The notes beneath the pieces are model-generated. The model had not been told where the DNA came from, searched no databases, and saw nothing but the letters and a program-made list of their open reading frames with translations. A program made the position numbers and the translations under genes. Below, in pieces: positions 1 to 7,585 of a stretch of 12,922 nucleotides of DNA. The DNA comes from an uncultured Streptococcus sp. Lineage in GTDB: Bacteria; Bacillota; Bacilli; Lactobacillales; Streptococcaceae. The stretch covers positions 1 to 12,922 of the forward strand of contig NZ_CAUFJQ010000053.1 of assembly GCF_959025735.1 (NCBI RefSeq), in the 5' to 3' direction. The first letter of the stretch is position 1. Every line of letters starts with the position of its first letter.

Positions 1-338
1 ATCACGCCACCAACGTTAATAGCAAATGTACGTGTAAATTGTTCTTCTGTAATCGTATCAAGTGGTGTAGTTGGCGCAACACCTGCATTGTTTACGACAA
101 CATTCAAATCACCAAAATGGTCAACAACCTTTTGGAAAGCTGCAGCCACTTCTTCTTTTTTAGACACATCAGCTACGACTGCAAAAGCATTATCTGCTGA
201 CAACTCAGCAACTGCTTTTTCAGCTGTTTCAGCATTGTAGTCCAATACTCCGACCTTGAAGCCATCTTGCACCAAACGTTTTGCGATTGCAAAACCGATT
301 CCTTGACCAGCACCTGTGACAATAGCTACTTTAGACAT
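1..338 (-). CDS. butA: Acetoin/diacetyl reductase (SDR family), 3' end cut by window edge
   Basis: This is the first 112 residues of a classical short-chain dehydrogenase/reductase. The protein opens MSKVAIVTGAGQGIG, giving the TGxxxGIG dinucleotide-binding motif at residues 8-15. An acidic residue ends the second strand (VLD, Asp33), which favours NAD(H). The NNAG motif is at 83-86 and the conserved active-site Asn of FAIN is near 108. The Tyr-x-x-x-Lys catalytic pair would lie beyond the edge. The closest family I recognise is the (S)-acetoin-forming diacetyl reductase / meso-2,3-butanediol dehydrogenase, a cytoplasmic enzyme that reduces diacetyl and acetoin and reoxidises NADH. The start is well supported by AGGAGG at 345-350, six bases upstream of ATG. 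The family call is strong; the exact substrate is inferred from N-terminal similarity only. Confidence 0.8.
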   Translation of the reverse strand, partial: MSKVAIVTGAGQGIGFAIAKRLVQDGFKVGVLDYNAETAEKAVAELSADNAFAVVADVSKKEEVAAAFQKVVDHFGDLNVVVNNAGVAPTTPLDTITEEQFTRTFAINVGGV

Positions 339-350
339 ATGATTCCTCCT

Positions 351-367
351 TGGTATCAACGATACCA
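351..367. promoter_or_regulatory. Perfect 7-bp inverted repeat in the butA leader
   Basis: TGGTATC-AAC-GATACCA is a perfect 7-bp inverted repeat with a 3-base centre, directly next to the butA ribosome site (345-350). As RNA it would form a small hairpin abutting the Shine-Dalgarno sequence; as DNA it could be an operator. I do not recognise the motif as belonging to a known regulator. Confidence 0.5.
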
Positions 368-449
368 GCAAACGTTCATATAGAACAGCAAGGGTTGACA
401 ACTAGTTTTGATGGGGTCTATTATAAATTTCCAACAAAACTATGCTAAC

Positions 450-478
450 AGTATACTCTTTTGTGAAAAATATTTCAA
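450..478 (-). promoter_or_regulatory. butA promoter
   Basis: On the minus strand TTGAAA (473-478) and TATACT (450-455) are separated by 17 bases. This is a near-consensus SigA promoter. Transcription would start near 443, leaving a leader of about 105 bases that contains the inverted repeat at 351-367. Confidence 0.65.
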
Positions 479-612
479 ACTCTAGCCTGTTTTTTTGAAA
501 AAAATAGTTTATTTATATGACATTTTTATTTAGTGATAAATGAACGAAAGCGTGAAATAGAGTATGGCTTTTAGCCAAAACGGTTCACTGTTCTATTCTG
601 TAAAAACTACAT

Positions 613-650
613 GAGGCTGGGACAAAAGTCCTAGCCTCTCAATTATTTTT
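613..650 (+). terminator. Terminator-like hairpin at the left end of the repeat
   Basis: GAGGCTGGGAC-AAAA-GTCCTAGCCTC forms an 11-bp stem with a single G-U wobble on the plus strand, followed by the T-rich stretch TCAATTATTTTT. On the minus strand the wobble becomes a C-A mismatch. The hairpin therefore works better on the strand that has no annotated gene here, although its position suggests it helps end glpK transcription too. Confidence 0.4.
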
Positions 651-786
651 GGATTGTCGAGCAAGACGCAGTGGTTGAGTGGGCTCTACTACGCTGATTT
701 CATCAGCTTTTACAGCCCTACTCAACTGTGCGGAGGTGGGACGACGAAATCGAATTCTAACGAATTACCGATTTCTGTCCCACTCT
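613..786. repeat. MITE-like structured intergenic element
   Basis: The gap between glpK and butA (339-818) holds no gene. Its right part is a structured element. The left end reads GAGGCTGGGACAAAAGTC on the plus strand and the right end reads GAGAGTGGGACAGAAATC on the minus strand, matching at 14 of 18 positions like imperfect terminal inverted repeats. Inside are three hairpins: 613-638 (11-bp stem with one G-U pair, AAAA loop), about 667-732 (GTTGAGT/ACTCAAC extended by GGGCT/AGCCC, with an inner GCTGAT/ATCAGC), and 736-783 (GTGGGAC/GTCCCAC, GAAATCG/CGATTTC, AATTC/GAATT nested). I recall similar GGCTGGGACA sequences between genes in oral streptococci, but cannot check copy number here. The hairpins probably also serve as the glpK terminator. 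Confidence 0.6.
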
Positions 787-818
787 CTTCTCATAAACTA
801 TTCATTTGATTGATCTCT

Positions 819-2351
<1,533 letters not shown>

Positions 2352-2377
2352 TTAAAAATCTTGTTCTTTCACAAACT

Positions 2378-2406
2378 AGTATACTCTATTTCATCTAGGA
2401 TTTGTA
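2378..2406 (-). promoter_or_regulatory. glpK promoter
   Basis: TATACT at 2378-2383 lies about 50 bases upstream of the glpK start codon. The hexamer 17 bases further upstream is TACAAA (2401-2406), a poor -35. The same GTATACTCT context surrounds the butA -10. The weak -35 suggests an activator or regulated expression. Confidence 0.5.
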
Positions 2407-2464
2407 TCCATTTTTTTAAGAAAATCCGGTCTAACATTTTCCTAGTACTTCCAGCTCTGTCAGG

Positions 2465-2496
2465 AAAAGTTAAAAGAGCCCTGAGGCTCTTTTAAC
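2465..2496 (-). terminator. Terminator of the ankyrin-repeat gene
   Basis: GTTAAAAGAGCC-CTGA-GGCTCTTTTAAC (2469-2496) is a perfect 12-bp stem with a 4-base loop. On the minus strand it is followed by TTTT. It sits just after the ankyrin gene and before the glpK promoter. The symmetry could make it act on both strands. Confidence 0.8.
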
Positions 2497-2513
2497 TAGT
2501 ATTCAAATGCTTA

Positions 2514-3185
2514 TCAAGATCTGTTCTGATCTAACCGATTTAAGAACTCCATGGTCGGGCTGTCTTGATAAAGTTCTTTGAGAGGAATCTTCTGATAGAC
2601 AGCTATTTCGTCCGCAGTCACACCGTAACGAATTAATAGATCATAAATACGATTTAAATCATGACGTAATTCATCTGTTATGAGGACATTATCACTTGTT
2701 TCTTTTGTTTTCCAATAATAAGATGGCAGCACTTCCTTGGTTTCAATTAAAATAGTTTGCAACAAAGTCCCACCATGGCTGTCCTTCTGAGAGATATCGG
2801 CCCCAAGTTCCAACATTTTCTCAAAAACCTTGAAAGACTTGTCAGCTTTTTCCTTAGACGAATACATCTCATATTGGCCATTCCAACGTTTGATCATGCG
2901 CCTGCAGTCAAATACAGCTCGTCCTCCGGCTATTTGGAGGACTGGTTGACAATATGGATTCAGCTCTGTCGGCTCTTCGATAAAGTTAAGATCTGCCCCT
3001 CTATCAATGAGTAAGTCCGCAATATCTAAATGTCCCGATTTAATAGCGACTTGAAGAAGGGATTGGCCTTGATCTCTTTTAGGTTTGTCACCCGAAACAG
3101 CATTGACTTCTTCAGGCTTTTTATCCAATATCTGACGGACTCCCTCTAAATCTCCTCTTCGCAACAACTGAAAGGTTTTTTGCAT
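2514..3185 (-). CDS. Ankyrin-repeat protein
   Basis: The product is a 223-residue soluble protein with no signal peptide or membrane segment. Ankyrin repeats are visible at about 4-33 (GDLEGVRQILDKKPEEVNA), 39-70 (LLQVAIKSGHLDIADLLIDRGADLN) and 117-150 (FEKMLELGADISQKDSHGGTLL), with a partial helical unit near 178-195 (YDLLIRYGVTADEI). A charged insertion separates repeats two and three. Ankyrin repeats bind other proteins; no catalytic domain is visible and no partner can be named. The ribosome site AAGGGGGGA is G-rich but well spaced. The gene has its own extended -10 promoter, yet no strong terminator separates it from the CPBP cluster upstream, so some read-through is possible. A cytosolic adaptor or immunity-type role is only a guess. 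Confidence 0.85.
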   Translation of the reverse strand: MQKTFQLLRRGDLEGVRQILDKKPEEVNAVSGDKPKRDQGQSLLQVAIKSGHLDIADLLIDRGADLNFIEEPTELNPYCQPVLQIAGGRAVFDCRRMIKRWNGQYEMYSSKEKADKSFKVFEKMLELGADISQKDSHGGTLLQTILIETKEVLPSYYWKTKETSDNVLITDELRHDLNRIYDLLIRYGVTADEIAVYQKIPLKELYQDSPTMEFLNRLDQNRS

Positions 3186-3266
3186 GGTCTTTCCCCCCTT
3201 ACCTAGTAAATAAATATCAGACTGTGTTAAAACTATGGTCCTACCTCTAGTTTCTTCGTTAAACTG

Positions 3267-3275
3267 ATTATACCA
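3267..3275 (-). promoter_or_regulatory. Extended -10 promoter of the ankyrin gene
   Basis: TGGTATAAT on the minus strand is a perfect extended -10 (TGnTATAAT). No good -35 lies upstream. Instead a short inverted repeat GGACT-N9-AGTCC (3282-3300) covers the -35 region and might be a regulator site. Confidence 0.6.
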
Positions 3276-3343
3276 TTTTATGGACTCTACATTGAAGTCC
3301 TAAAGGGTGAAGATGACAGACTCTCACAGAAAGAGGTTAAACT

Positions 3344-4099
3344 TTATTTTTCCGATTTTCGTATTGCTACTAGCCAAGAGGATACTAGGATTTCGAACAT
3401 AACCAGAAGGATAATCTGAGGAAGAGAACTCTGAACCAGCATAAGGACAGCCAGACTATCGATCAGCATGTGAGCGAGGATACAAGGAACAGCACCTTTC
3501 GAGTACTCCTTGAGCGCTCCAAATAGGAAGGCATTCCCTAAAATCATCAGGTAAAAGATAAGATAGTTGGACGAACCTGCTGTAATCCAAGGGAGTTGAT
3601 AGATAGGAATATGCCAGAGGAACCAGACAATGGAAAGAACCATCATTTTAGGTATAAAGTGCTTACTAAAGGAAAGATGATCTTGTAAAAACCAACGCCA
3701 ACCGACTTCTTCTAGGCCTCCATATAATAAGGTCCAGGGGAAATAAATGAAGAAGGCCAAGAGGGAGTTCCCAGTAAAGCGAACGTTCATAAGCAGGATG
3801 GAAATCCCATAATAGATGACGGGGATGAAGAAAGCTAGGATCCAAGATAGGGAACTTTCTTTTTGAAGAAAGACCTTTTTGAAAAATTCACCCAAGGAGT
3901 TGACTTCACTCAACACCAGAGAAAAGACAGCCGCCACAATCAGGGGAATCAAGTTCATTAGGATAAACAGTAGTGAGGTTCCCATACTACTTCCATCTGG
4001 GAAACACCAAAGGATCACTTGCCCTACTAGAAAGGTAGCTAAGAGGGCAGTCATTGCATACCAACTAGCGACTGATTGTTTTGAAATAAATTTAGTCAT
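3344..4099 (-). CDS. CPBP-family intramembrane metalloprotease A
   Basis: The product is a 251-residue polytopic membrane protein of the CPBP (CAAX protease / bacteriocin-processing, formerly Abi) family. The three family motifs are intact: EExxxR at 130-135 (EEVGWR), the WFLWH motif with His163, and HxxxD at 210-214 (HMLID). Hydrophobic segments lie around 13-32, 42-63, 86-105, 111-127, 150-167, 178-195 and 205-240. Family members cleave within or near membranes and include bacteriocin maturation and self-immunity proteins in streptococci. The start ATG overlaps the stop of protease B by four bases (ATGA), so the two are translationally coupled, and AAGGAAG precedes it. No bacteriocin precursor is visible nearby, so the substrate is unknown. 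It may be catalytic, since all conserved Glu and His residues are present. Confidence 0.9.
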   Translation of the reverse strand: MTKFISKQSVASWYAMTALLATFLVGQVILWCFPDGSSMGTSLLFILMNLIPLIVAAVFSLVLSEVNSLGEFFKKVFLQKESSLSWILAFFIPVIYYGISILLMNVRFTGNSLLAFFIYFPWTLLYGGLEEVGWRWFLQDHLSFSKHFIPKMMVLSIVWFLWHIPIYQLPWITAGSSNYLIFYLMILGNAFLFGALKEYSKGAVPCILAHMLIDSLAVLMLVQSSLPQIILLVMFEILVSSWLVAIRKSEK

Positions 4100-4851
4100 T
4101 TTTCTTCCTTTACAGTTACATACTTCTTTCTTGCAATCATGATTGCTAAACTAATAATAAGAATTTTACTGACGATAGATAGCCATACCTCTTCATTCAC
4201 TAGAATCTGAGACAAGGAATTAATACAGGCATGGGTCATGACACAGATCCATAAATTTTGCGTTTTATGATACAAGGCCGATAAGATAAAGCAGTTAGTT
4301 AGCAGACCTACTAGAAACGGAAGCAACTGAATGACAGCTAAAGAACCATCAATATAAAAGTATAGTAGATGCCAACTAGACCAGGCTAAAAAGGTGATCA
4401 AAGTAGCTGAAAGATAAGGTATTTTTTCCTCCAAAGTTGGTTGAAAGAAATAACGCCAGCCAATTTCTTCAACTCCACCAAAAAGAAGAGCCTTGAAAAA
4501 AAGCACTACTGGCAAGACCAACGATTGAGTAGTGATCTTACCACCAAAGATAAAGGGGAAAAAGTCGAGTAGCAAGAAAACGAGCACTAAACAATAATTT
4601 GCTAAACTGTCTTTGACTTGAAAAAAATCTTTTAGAACTTGTTTGAAACTAGATTGATGGTAGCCAATACTGGCAAGACTACCCCAAAAAGCAGATGATA
4701 AGCCACCTAAAACAACAGCGATCATCCCGATTGGTGATGTAAAATCAACCCTCACTCCCCCTACTCTTAAAAACCACACCAGAAGGCTGACTCCTAATAC
4801 TTGACCAAAGGTCCCTAACAAATACATAGATAGGGCTTGCTTTCTATTCAT
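4096..4851 (-). CDS. CPBP-family intramembrane metalloprotease B
   Basis: This is a second CPBP membrane protease, also 251 residues, directly upstream of protease A and overlapping it by four bases. Motifs are EExxxR at 128-133 (EEIGWR), SSWH with His161, and HxxxN at 207-211 (HACIN). The third motif uses Asn where protease A uses Asp; both forms occur in the family. Several transmembrane helices are evident, including about 8-28, 42-62, 86-104, 108-126, 147-165 and 172-192. The shared length, motif order and position point to an old tandem duplication, although the sequences have diverged outside the motifs. The ribosome site AAGGA is at 4859-4863. The gene is 22 bases downstream of the small membrane protein gene and belongs to the same transcription unit by spacing. 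Confidence 0.9.
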   Translation of the reverse strand: MNRKQALSMYLLGTFGQVLGVSLLVWFLRVGGVRVDFTSPIGMIAVVLGGLSSAFWGSLASIGYHQSSFKQVLKDFFQVKDSLANYCLVLVFLLLDFFPFIFGGKITTQSLVLPVVLFFKALLFGGVEEIGWRYFFQPTLEEKIPYLSATLITFLAWSSWHLLYFYIDGSLAVIQLLPFLVGLLTNCFILSALYHKTQNLWICVMTHACINSLSQILVNEEVWLSIVSKILIISLAIMIARKKYVTVKEEK

Positions 4852-4873
4852 TCGCGATTCCTTTTTCTTTCAA

Positions 4874-5290
4874 TTAATTACCAGTGCTATCTACCTTAAA
4901 CCCACACCTGCCTGCATTTCGTTTGAGCTTCTCAACCAGAGCTTCATTCCGCTTACTTTTTCCAAAAAAGAAGGGAATAGTCTTTCCGTTTCTAAGCTCG
5001 ATATAGAAAGCATAGCGAGCCCCACCACCAGATCGTCCACGAAAAATTGAATAGGTGATTTGCTTGATCTCTTTCAGTGGGATCATTCTCCTACTGAAAC
5101 ACAGTGCGATATGGATATAGAAAATGCCACGGTTAATATGGAAGGGAACAAAGAAGGAACCTCCACTACGTTTCACGATTGCCCTTCTTCTCAAGATAAG
5201 AAGAAAACTGAAAAAGAGCAAGAAAACAAGCACATATAGAATCGGAGCATACTCCATTATCTTTCTAAATTCTAACACGCTGTCCTTCAT
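4874..5290 (-). CDS. Small membrane-anchored protein, possibly PH-like domain
   Basis: I do not recognise a named family. The 138-residue product has one hydrophobic helix at about 16-33 followed by RRRAIVKR, so the rest probably faces the cytoplasm. Residues 45-125 look like alternating beta strands ending in a helix (EALVEKLKRNAG). That is the general shape of bacterial PH-like domains, an inference from pattern only. The stretch RGRSGGGARYAFYIEL is glycine- and arginine-rich. The start is uncertain. ATG at 5290 follows the lipoprotein stop by three bases, with AGAGG abutting it, so it would need coupling. GTG at codon 5 and ATG at codon 12 are alternatives. The gene lies between the lipoprotein and protease B, so a membrane complex or shared pathway is plausible. 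Confidence 0.75.
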   Translation of the reverse strand: MKDSVLEFRKIMEYAPILYVLVFLLFFSFLLILRRRAIVKRSGGSFFVPFHINRGIFYIHIALCFSRRMIPLKEIKQITYSIFRGRSGGGARYAFYIELRNGKTIPFFFGKSKRNEALVEKLKRNAGRCGFKVDSTGN

Positions 5291-5293
5291 CCT

Positions 5294-6181
5294 CTACTTC
5301 ATCTCAACCCATTTTTCATTGTCCATTATAAATGGCTTAGCTAGACCTTCGCCTGTGTAGTCCTGGTATTTGGTTTCCAAGTATTTGTAGACATCCTCCT
5401 TGGTCGCAAACTTGATCGCTTGATAAGGCTCTTCAAAGGTTAGCTTTTCGACAAAGAGATAGCCGTCCTTGGTAGGAACCAAGACACCGACATGACCGAC
5501 AAAAAGAGTATTGCCATCTAGGTTATCATGAACAATGACGGAAAGCATGCGCGCATTTTCATTAAACTTAAAATGAGCAAAATACTCTTCCATCTTCTTG
5601 GCATGGACCTTTACATCCGTTGTAGCCTCTGTCGGAACCCGTGAATACAGAATGTTGAAAGCTTCCTTGTCTGCCTCATCGAAGATCTTCCCTTTGTCAA
5701 TGGCATCATTGTCCACAAATAAAAGTTCACTATCCGCTTTCATCTTAGGAATCTCGATACGATTCTTCAGAAGAGTATAGCTATTGATCCGGCAGTTGGT
5801 CCCGACGAAATCGCCCTTTTTCTTGGTCCACAAGTCACTGATCTTCTCAACATTGTAGTCTGTTTTCTTGAAGGTGCTGAAGTCACCCGTCAAGCCGACC
5901 GAGCCGACAATGCTATCGTAATCTGTTACCAGACCCAAAAATTTATCTACACTGTCCTGATCCAAATAAGCAGACAAGAGAGTCCGCACTTCTTCGACAC
6001 TCGCCTTGCTGTTGAGGTTGCTGTAGGTGCCCTTGTAGCGCTCCTTATCTGAACTAGATTTCTGTACAGTGGAACTTGCCTGCTTTTCCTTGGATTGCTT
6101 TTGGTTGCTACCACAAGCCGCTAAAGCAAAGATCGCCAAGGCACAGCTAGCAAGGAGCATGAATTTTTTAGATGGTTTCAT
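5294..6181 (-). CDS. DUF4300-like lipoprotein with Cys/His motifs
   Basis: The product is a 295-residue lipoprotein. The signal peptide has a KPSKK charged start, a hydrophobic core and the lipobox LAAC with Cys23; a Ser/Lys/Gln-rich linker runs to about 48. The rest resembles the streptococcal DUF4300 family as I remember it. Conserved-looking elements are GTNCRIN with Cys130, FVGHVGVL with His230, and an acidic residue in FVEK (Glu245). A Cys followed by a His in GHVG recalls papain-like NlpC/P60 or amidase folds, so cell-wall hydrolysis is possible, but this is inference. It is anchored on the outer face of the membrane. AGAAGGA lies at 6190-6196. It is the first gene of a four-gene cluster with its own promoter, only three bases from the next gene. 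Confidence 0.85.
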   Translation of the reverse strand: MKPSKKFMLLASCALAIFALAACGSNQKQSKEKQASSTVQKSSSDKERYKGTYSNLNSKASVEEVRTLLSAYLDQDSVDKFLGLVTDYDSIVGSVGLTGDFSTFKKTDYNVEKISDLWTKKKGDFVGTNCRINSYTLLKNRIEIPKMKADSELLFVDNDAIDKGKIFDEADKEAFNILYSRVPTEATTDVKVHAKKMEEYFAHFKFNENARMLSVIVHDNLDGNTLFVGHVGVLVPTKDGYLFVEKLTFEEPYQAIKFATKEDVYKYLETKYQDYTGEGLAKPFIMDNEKWVEMK

Positions 6182-6252
6182 AAACTGGTTCCTTCTCTAT
6201 TGATTAAAATGTTTGTTCTATAAATTTTTCATATCGATAATCCTTTTCCTCT

Positions 6253-6281
6253 ATTATAGTTTAAAACTAGCTTTGCTCCAA
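6253..6281 (-). promoter_or_regulatory. Promoter of the lipoprotein-CPBP cluster
   Basis: TTGGAG (6276-6281) and TATAAT (6253-6258) on the minus strand are 17 bases apart. The leader is about 65 bases. The -10 is perfect and the -35 keeps the TTG. No other promoter-like sequence stands out at the starts of the following three genes. Confidence 0.6.
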
Positions 6282-6314
6282 CTATTTTTTACGAAATGAG
6301 AAAAGTTTATAAGT

Positions 6315-6348
6315 AACAAAAAAGAGCTGGCAGACTGTCCAGCTCTTT
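6315..6348 (-). terminator. Terminator of the Ltp-repeat gene
   Basis: AAAGAGCTGG-N8-CCAGCTCTTT (6321-6348) is a perfect 10-bp stem. On the minus strand it is followed by a run of T residues (TTTTGTTAC after the stem). It lies 34 bases past the stop of the Ltp-repeat gene. Confidence 0.85.
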
Positions 6349-6382
6349 AATATGTTACAAAAATCAAAATTAAAATTATCGT

Positions 6383-6970
6383 TTAATCAGACCAATCTAT
6401 TTTGGCATGTTCTATTGCGTACTCCGCTTCCTCTTGAGTAAATTTTCTATTTTCAACAAGTATTTCTAATAACCGTTCTTTCGAAATCTTGCCACCGTTT
6501 GCAGAAGATTCCGCTTCTTTCACAGCTTCCTCTTTCCAATCGAAATGAACTTTTTCTATAGCATAATCAGCCTCTTCTGGAGTAAATAGATCAACATTTA
6601 CAAGTTGCCCAACTAACTTTTCTTTTGAATAATGAAACTTTTGATATGATTTTGCTCTTAAAACAGCCTGCTCTTTCCAGTCTATATTAAGCTTATTGAC
6701 AGCGGACTGGGAAATATACTCTGAATACATGCCATACTTAGTAAGATAAATTTTAATTTGTTGCTTCGATAAAGGAGATTTCTCTGACCAAGATTTAGCT
6801 TTTGCATATGCCCTTGTACTTACTGGTACTAGTAAATTTTCTTTCGGTTCTGGAAAGCTTGATCTATGATGAGCCGCTTCATAAGCTCGAATATATTCAT
6901 TATACATCATAGCTAACATTCCTAACATCAATCCAAACATTGTAAAAATAAATATCAAAAATTTTTTCAT
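6383..6970 (-). CDS. Membrane-anchored protein with three Ltp repeats
   Basis: The 195-residue product has an N-terminal hydrophobic anchor at 3-23 with no lipobox Cys, then a spacer. Three tandem Ltp-type units (Pfam PF07553 pattern) follow: 54-98, 99-145 and 146-193, each ending in the signature IDW or FDW. The core of each unit reads A-x-x-x-A-x-S, then SKxxL, then a pair of acidic residues before AxYAIE. Unit 1 is the most diverged. The founding member, Ltp of Streptococcus thermophilus phage TP-J34, is a lipoprotein that blocks DNA injection by related phages. The anchor here is a plain helix, so the repeats would also face outward. A superinfection-exclusion role is plausible but unproven; such repeats are common in streptococcal chromosomes. 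Its promoter sits inside a palindrome. Confidence 0.85.
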   Translation of the reverse strand: MKKFLIFIFTMFGLMLGMLAMMYNEYIRAYEAAHHRSSFPEPKENLLVPVSTRAYAKAKSWSEKSPLSKQQIKIYLTKYGMYSEYISQSAVNKLNIDWKEQAVLRAKSYQKFHYSKEKLVGQLVNVDLFTPEEADYAIEKVHFDWKEEAVKEAESSANGGKISKERLLEILVENRKFTQEEAEYAIEHAKIDWSD

Positions 6971-7026
6971 AATGAATACCTTTACTTATTTTTCTCCAAA
7001 GGAATCCTTCATTCCTCTTGAACTAC

Positions 7027-7050
7027 TTTCATGAGTATTATATCATGAAA
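7027..7050. promoter_or_regulatory. Palindromic operator over the Ltp-gene promoter
   Basis: TTTCATGA-GTATTATA-TCATGAAA is a perfect 8-bp inverted repeat whose 8-base centre carries most of an extended -10 (TGATATAAT on the minus strand, 7037-7045). A repressor dimer bound here would cover the -10. The hexamer at the -35 position is poor. Confidence 0.6.
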
Positions 7051-7091
7051 TATTCTTCATTTTTATTTTTTAGTGTAAACGTCTTTATATT

Positions 7092-7132
7092 AGTAAATAA
7101 AAAGCGACTGCAATATTTCAACTGCAATCACT
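7092..7132 (-). terminator. Terminator of the 101-residue gene
   Basis: On the minus strand AGTGATTGCAGT (7121-7132) can pair with ATTGCAGTCGCT (7103-7114) as 12 base pairs with three G-U wobbles around the loop TGAAAT, followed by TTTTTATTT. On the plus strand the wobbles become mismatches, so it is directional. The arms look like a direct repeat of ACTGCAAT at first sight. Confidence 0.65.
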
Positions 7133-7171
7133 CGTTCATTTGTGAGATAAAAAACAAAGTATTATAAAAGA

Positions 7172-7477
7172 TTATTTAATCTTATGTTTGTTCATCTTTT
7201 CTTCAAAGATGCCTGTCATAATCTTGCGAAGCTCTTCTCCTTCTTTTTCAGGAAGATCCCCTTGACGTTTGGCCACGGCATAGAGTTCAGGGTATTGCTT
7301 GGCTACACGCTCAACTGTCTTAGTCGTCGCATGCCCTCTGACAAAGAAAGGAATACGCTTGATCCATTCTTGCGGGACTAAAGCGAGCAACTTCTTCGCT
7401 GCTTCTTTATCAGAAATCTCAGCTGTACTCAATCCCTGGTTGATTTGTTCTTTTTCTGTAAAATCTTTTAATTCCAT
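7172..7477 (-). CDS. Hypothetical protein, 101 residues
   Basis: I do not recognise a family. The product is a charged, mostly helical cytoplasmic protein with no signal peptide or membrane span. It has an acidic N-terminal third (LKDFTEKEQ), a central segment LVPQEWIKRIPFFVRGHATTK, a helix ERVAKQYPELYAVAKRQ, and a basic tail ending KHKIK. The RGHATTKTVERVAKQYPE stretch could be a small helix-turn-helix, but I cannot support a domain call. The start is secure: AAGGAG at 7484-7489 lies six bases upstream of ATG. The gene is monocistronic, with its own palindromic promoter and a terminator, so it responds to its own signal. Confidence 0.8.
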   Translation of the reverse strand: MELKDFTEKEQINQGLSTAEISDKEAAKKLLALVPQEWIKRIPFFVRGHATTKTVERVAKQYPELYAVAKRQGDLPEKEGEELRKIMTGIFEEKMNKHKIK

Positions 7478-7503
7478 ATGAATCTCCTTATTCTACTAAT
7501 TTC

Positions 7504-7547
7504 TTTACCTAAGGACACATTATACACCTATATAGGTAAAAGTACAA
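7504..7547 (-). promoter_or_regulatory. Promoter with nested TAGGTAAA operator
   Basis: The minus strand carries TTGTAC (7542-7547), 17 bases, then TATAAT (7519-7524). The spacer contains the perfect 12-bp palindrome ACCTATATAGGT (7526-7537). A further inverted pair TTTACCTA (7504-7511) and TAGGTAAA (7533-7540) brackets the -10. Three copies of the ACCTA/TAGGT half-site therefore cover the promoter, which strongly suggests a dimeric repressor site. The regulator is unknown. Confidence 0.65.
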
Positions 7548-7585
7548 TTAAAGGAACTGAAAAATAAAACAAGGGTAAGCTGTAC

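Noticed and set aside
395..424. Plus-strand promoter-like TTGACA-N18-TATTAT in the butA leader
   Set aside because: No plus-strand gene follows and the region downstream is the repeat element; A/T-rich chance match is likely. An antisense transcript cannot be excluded.
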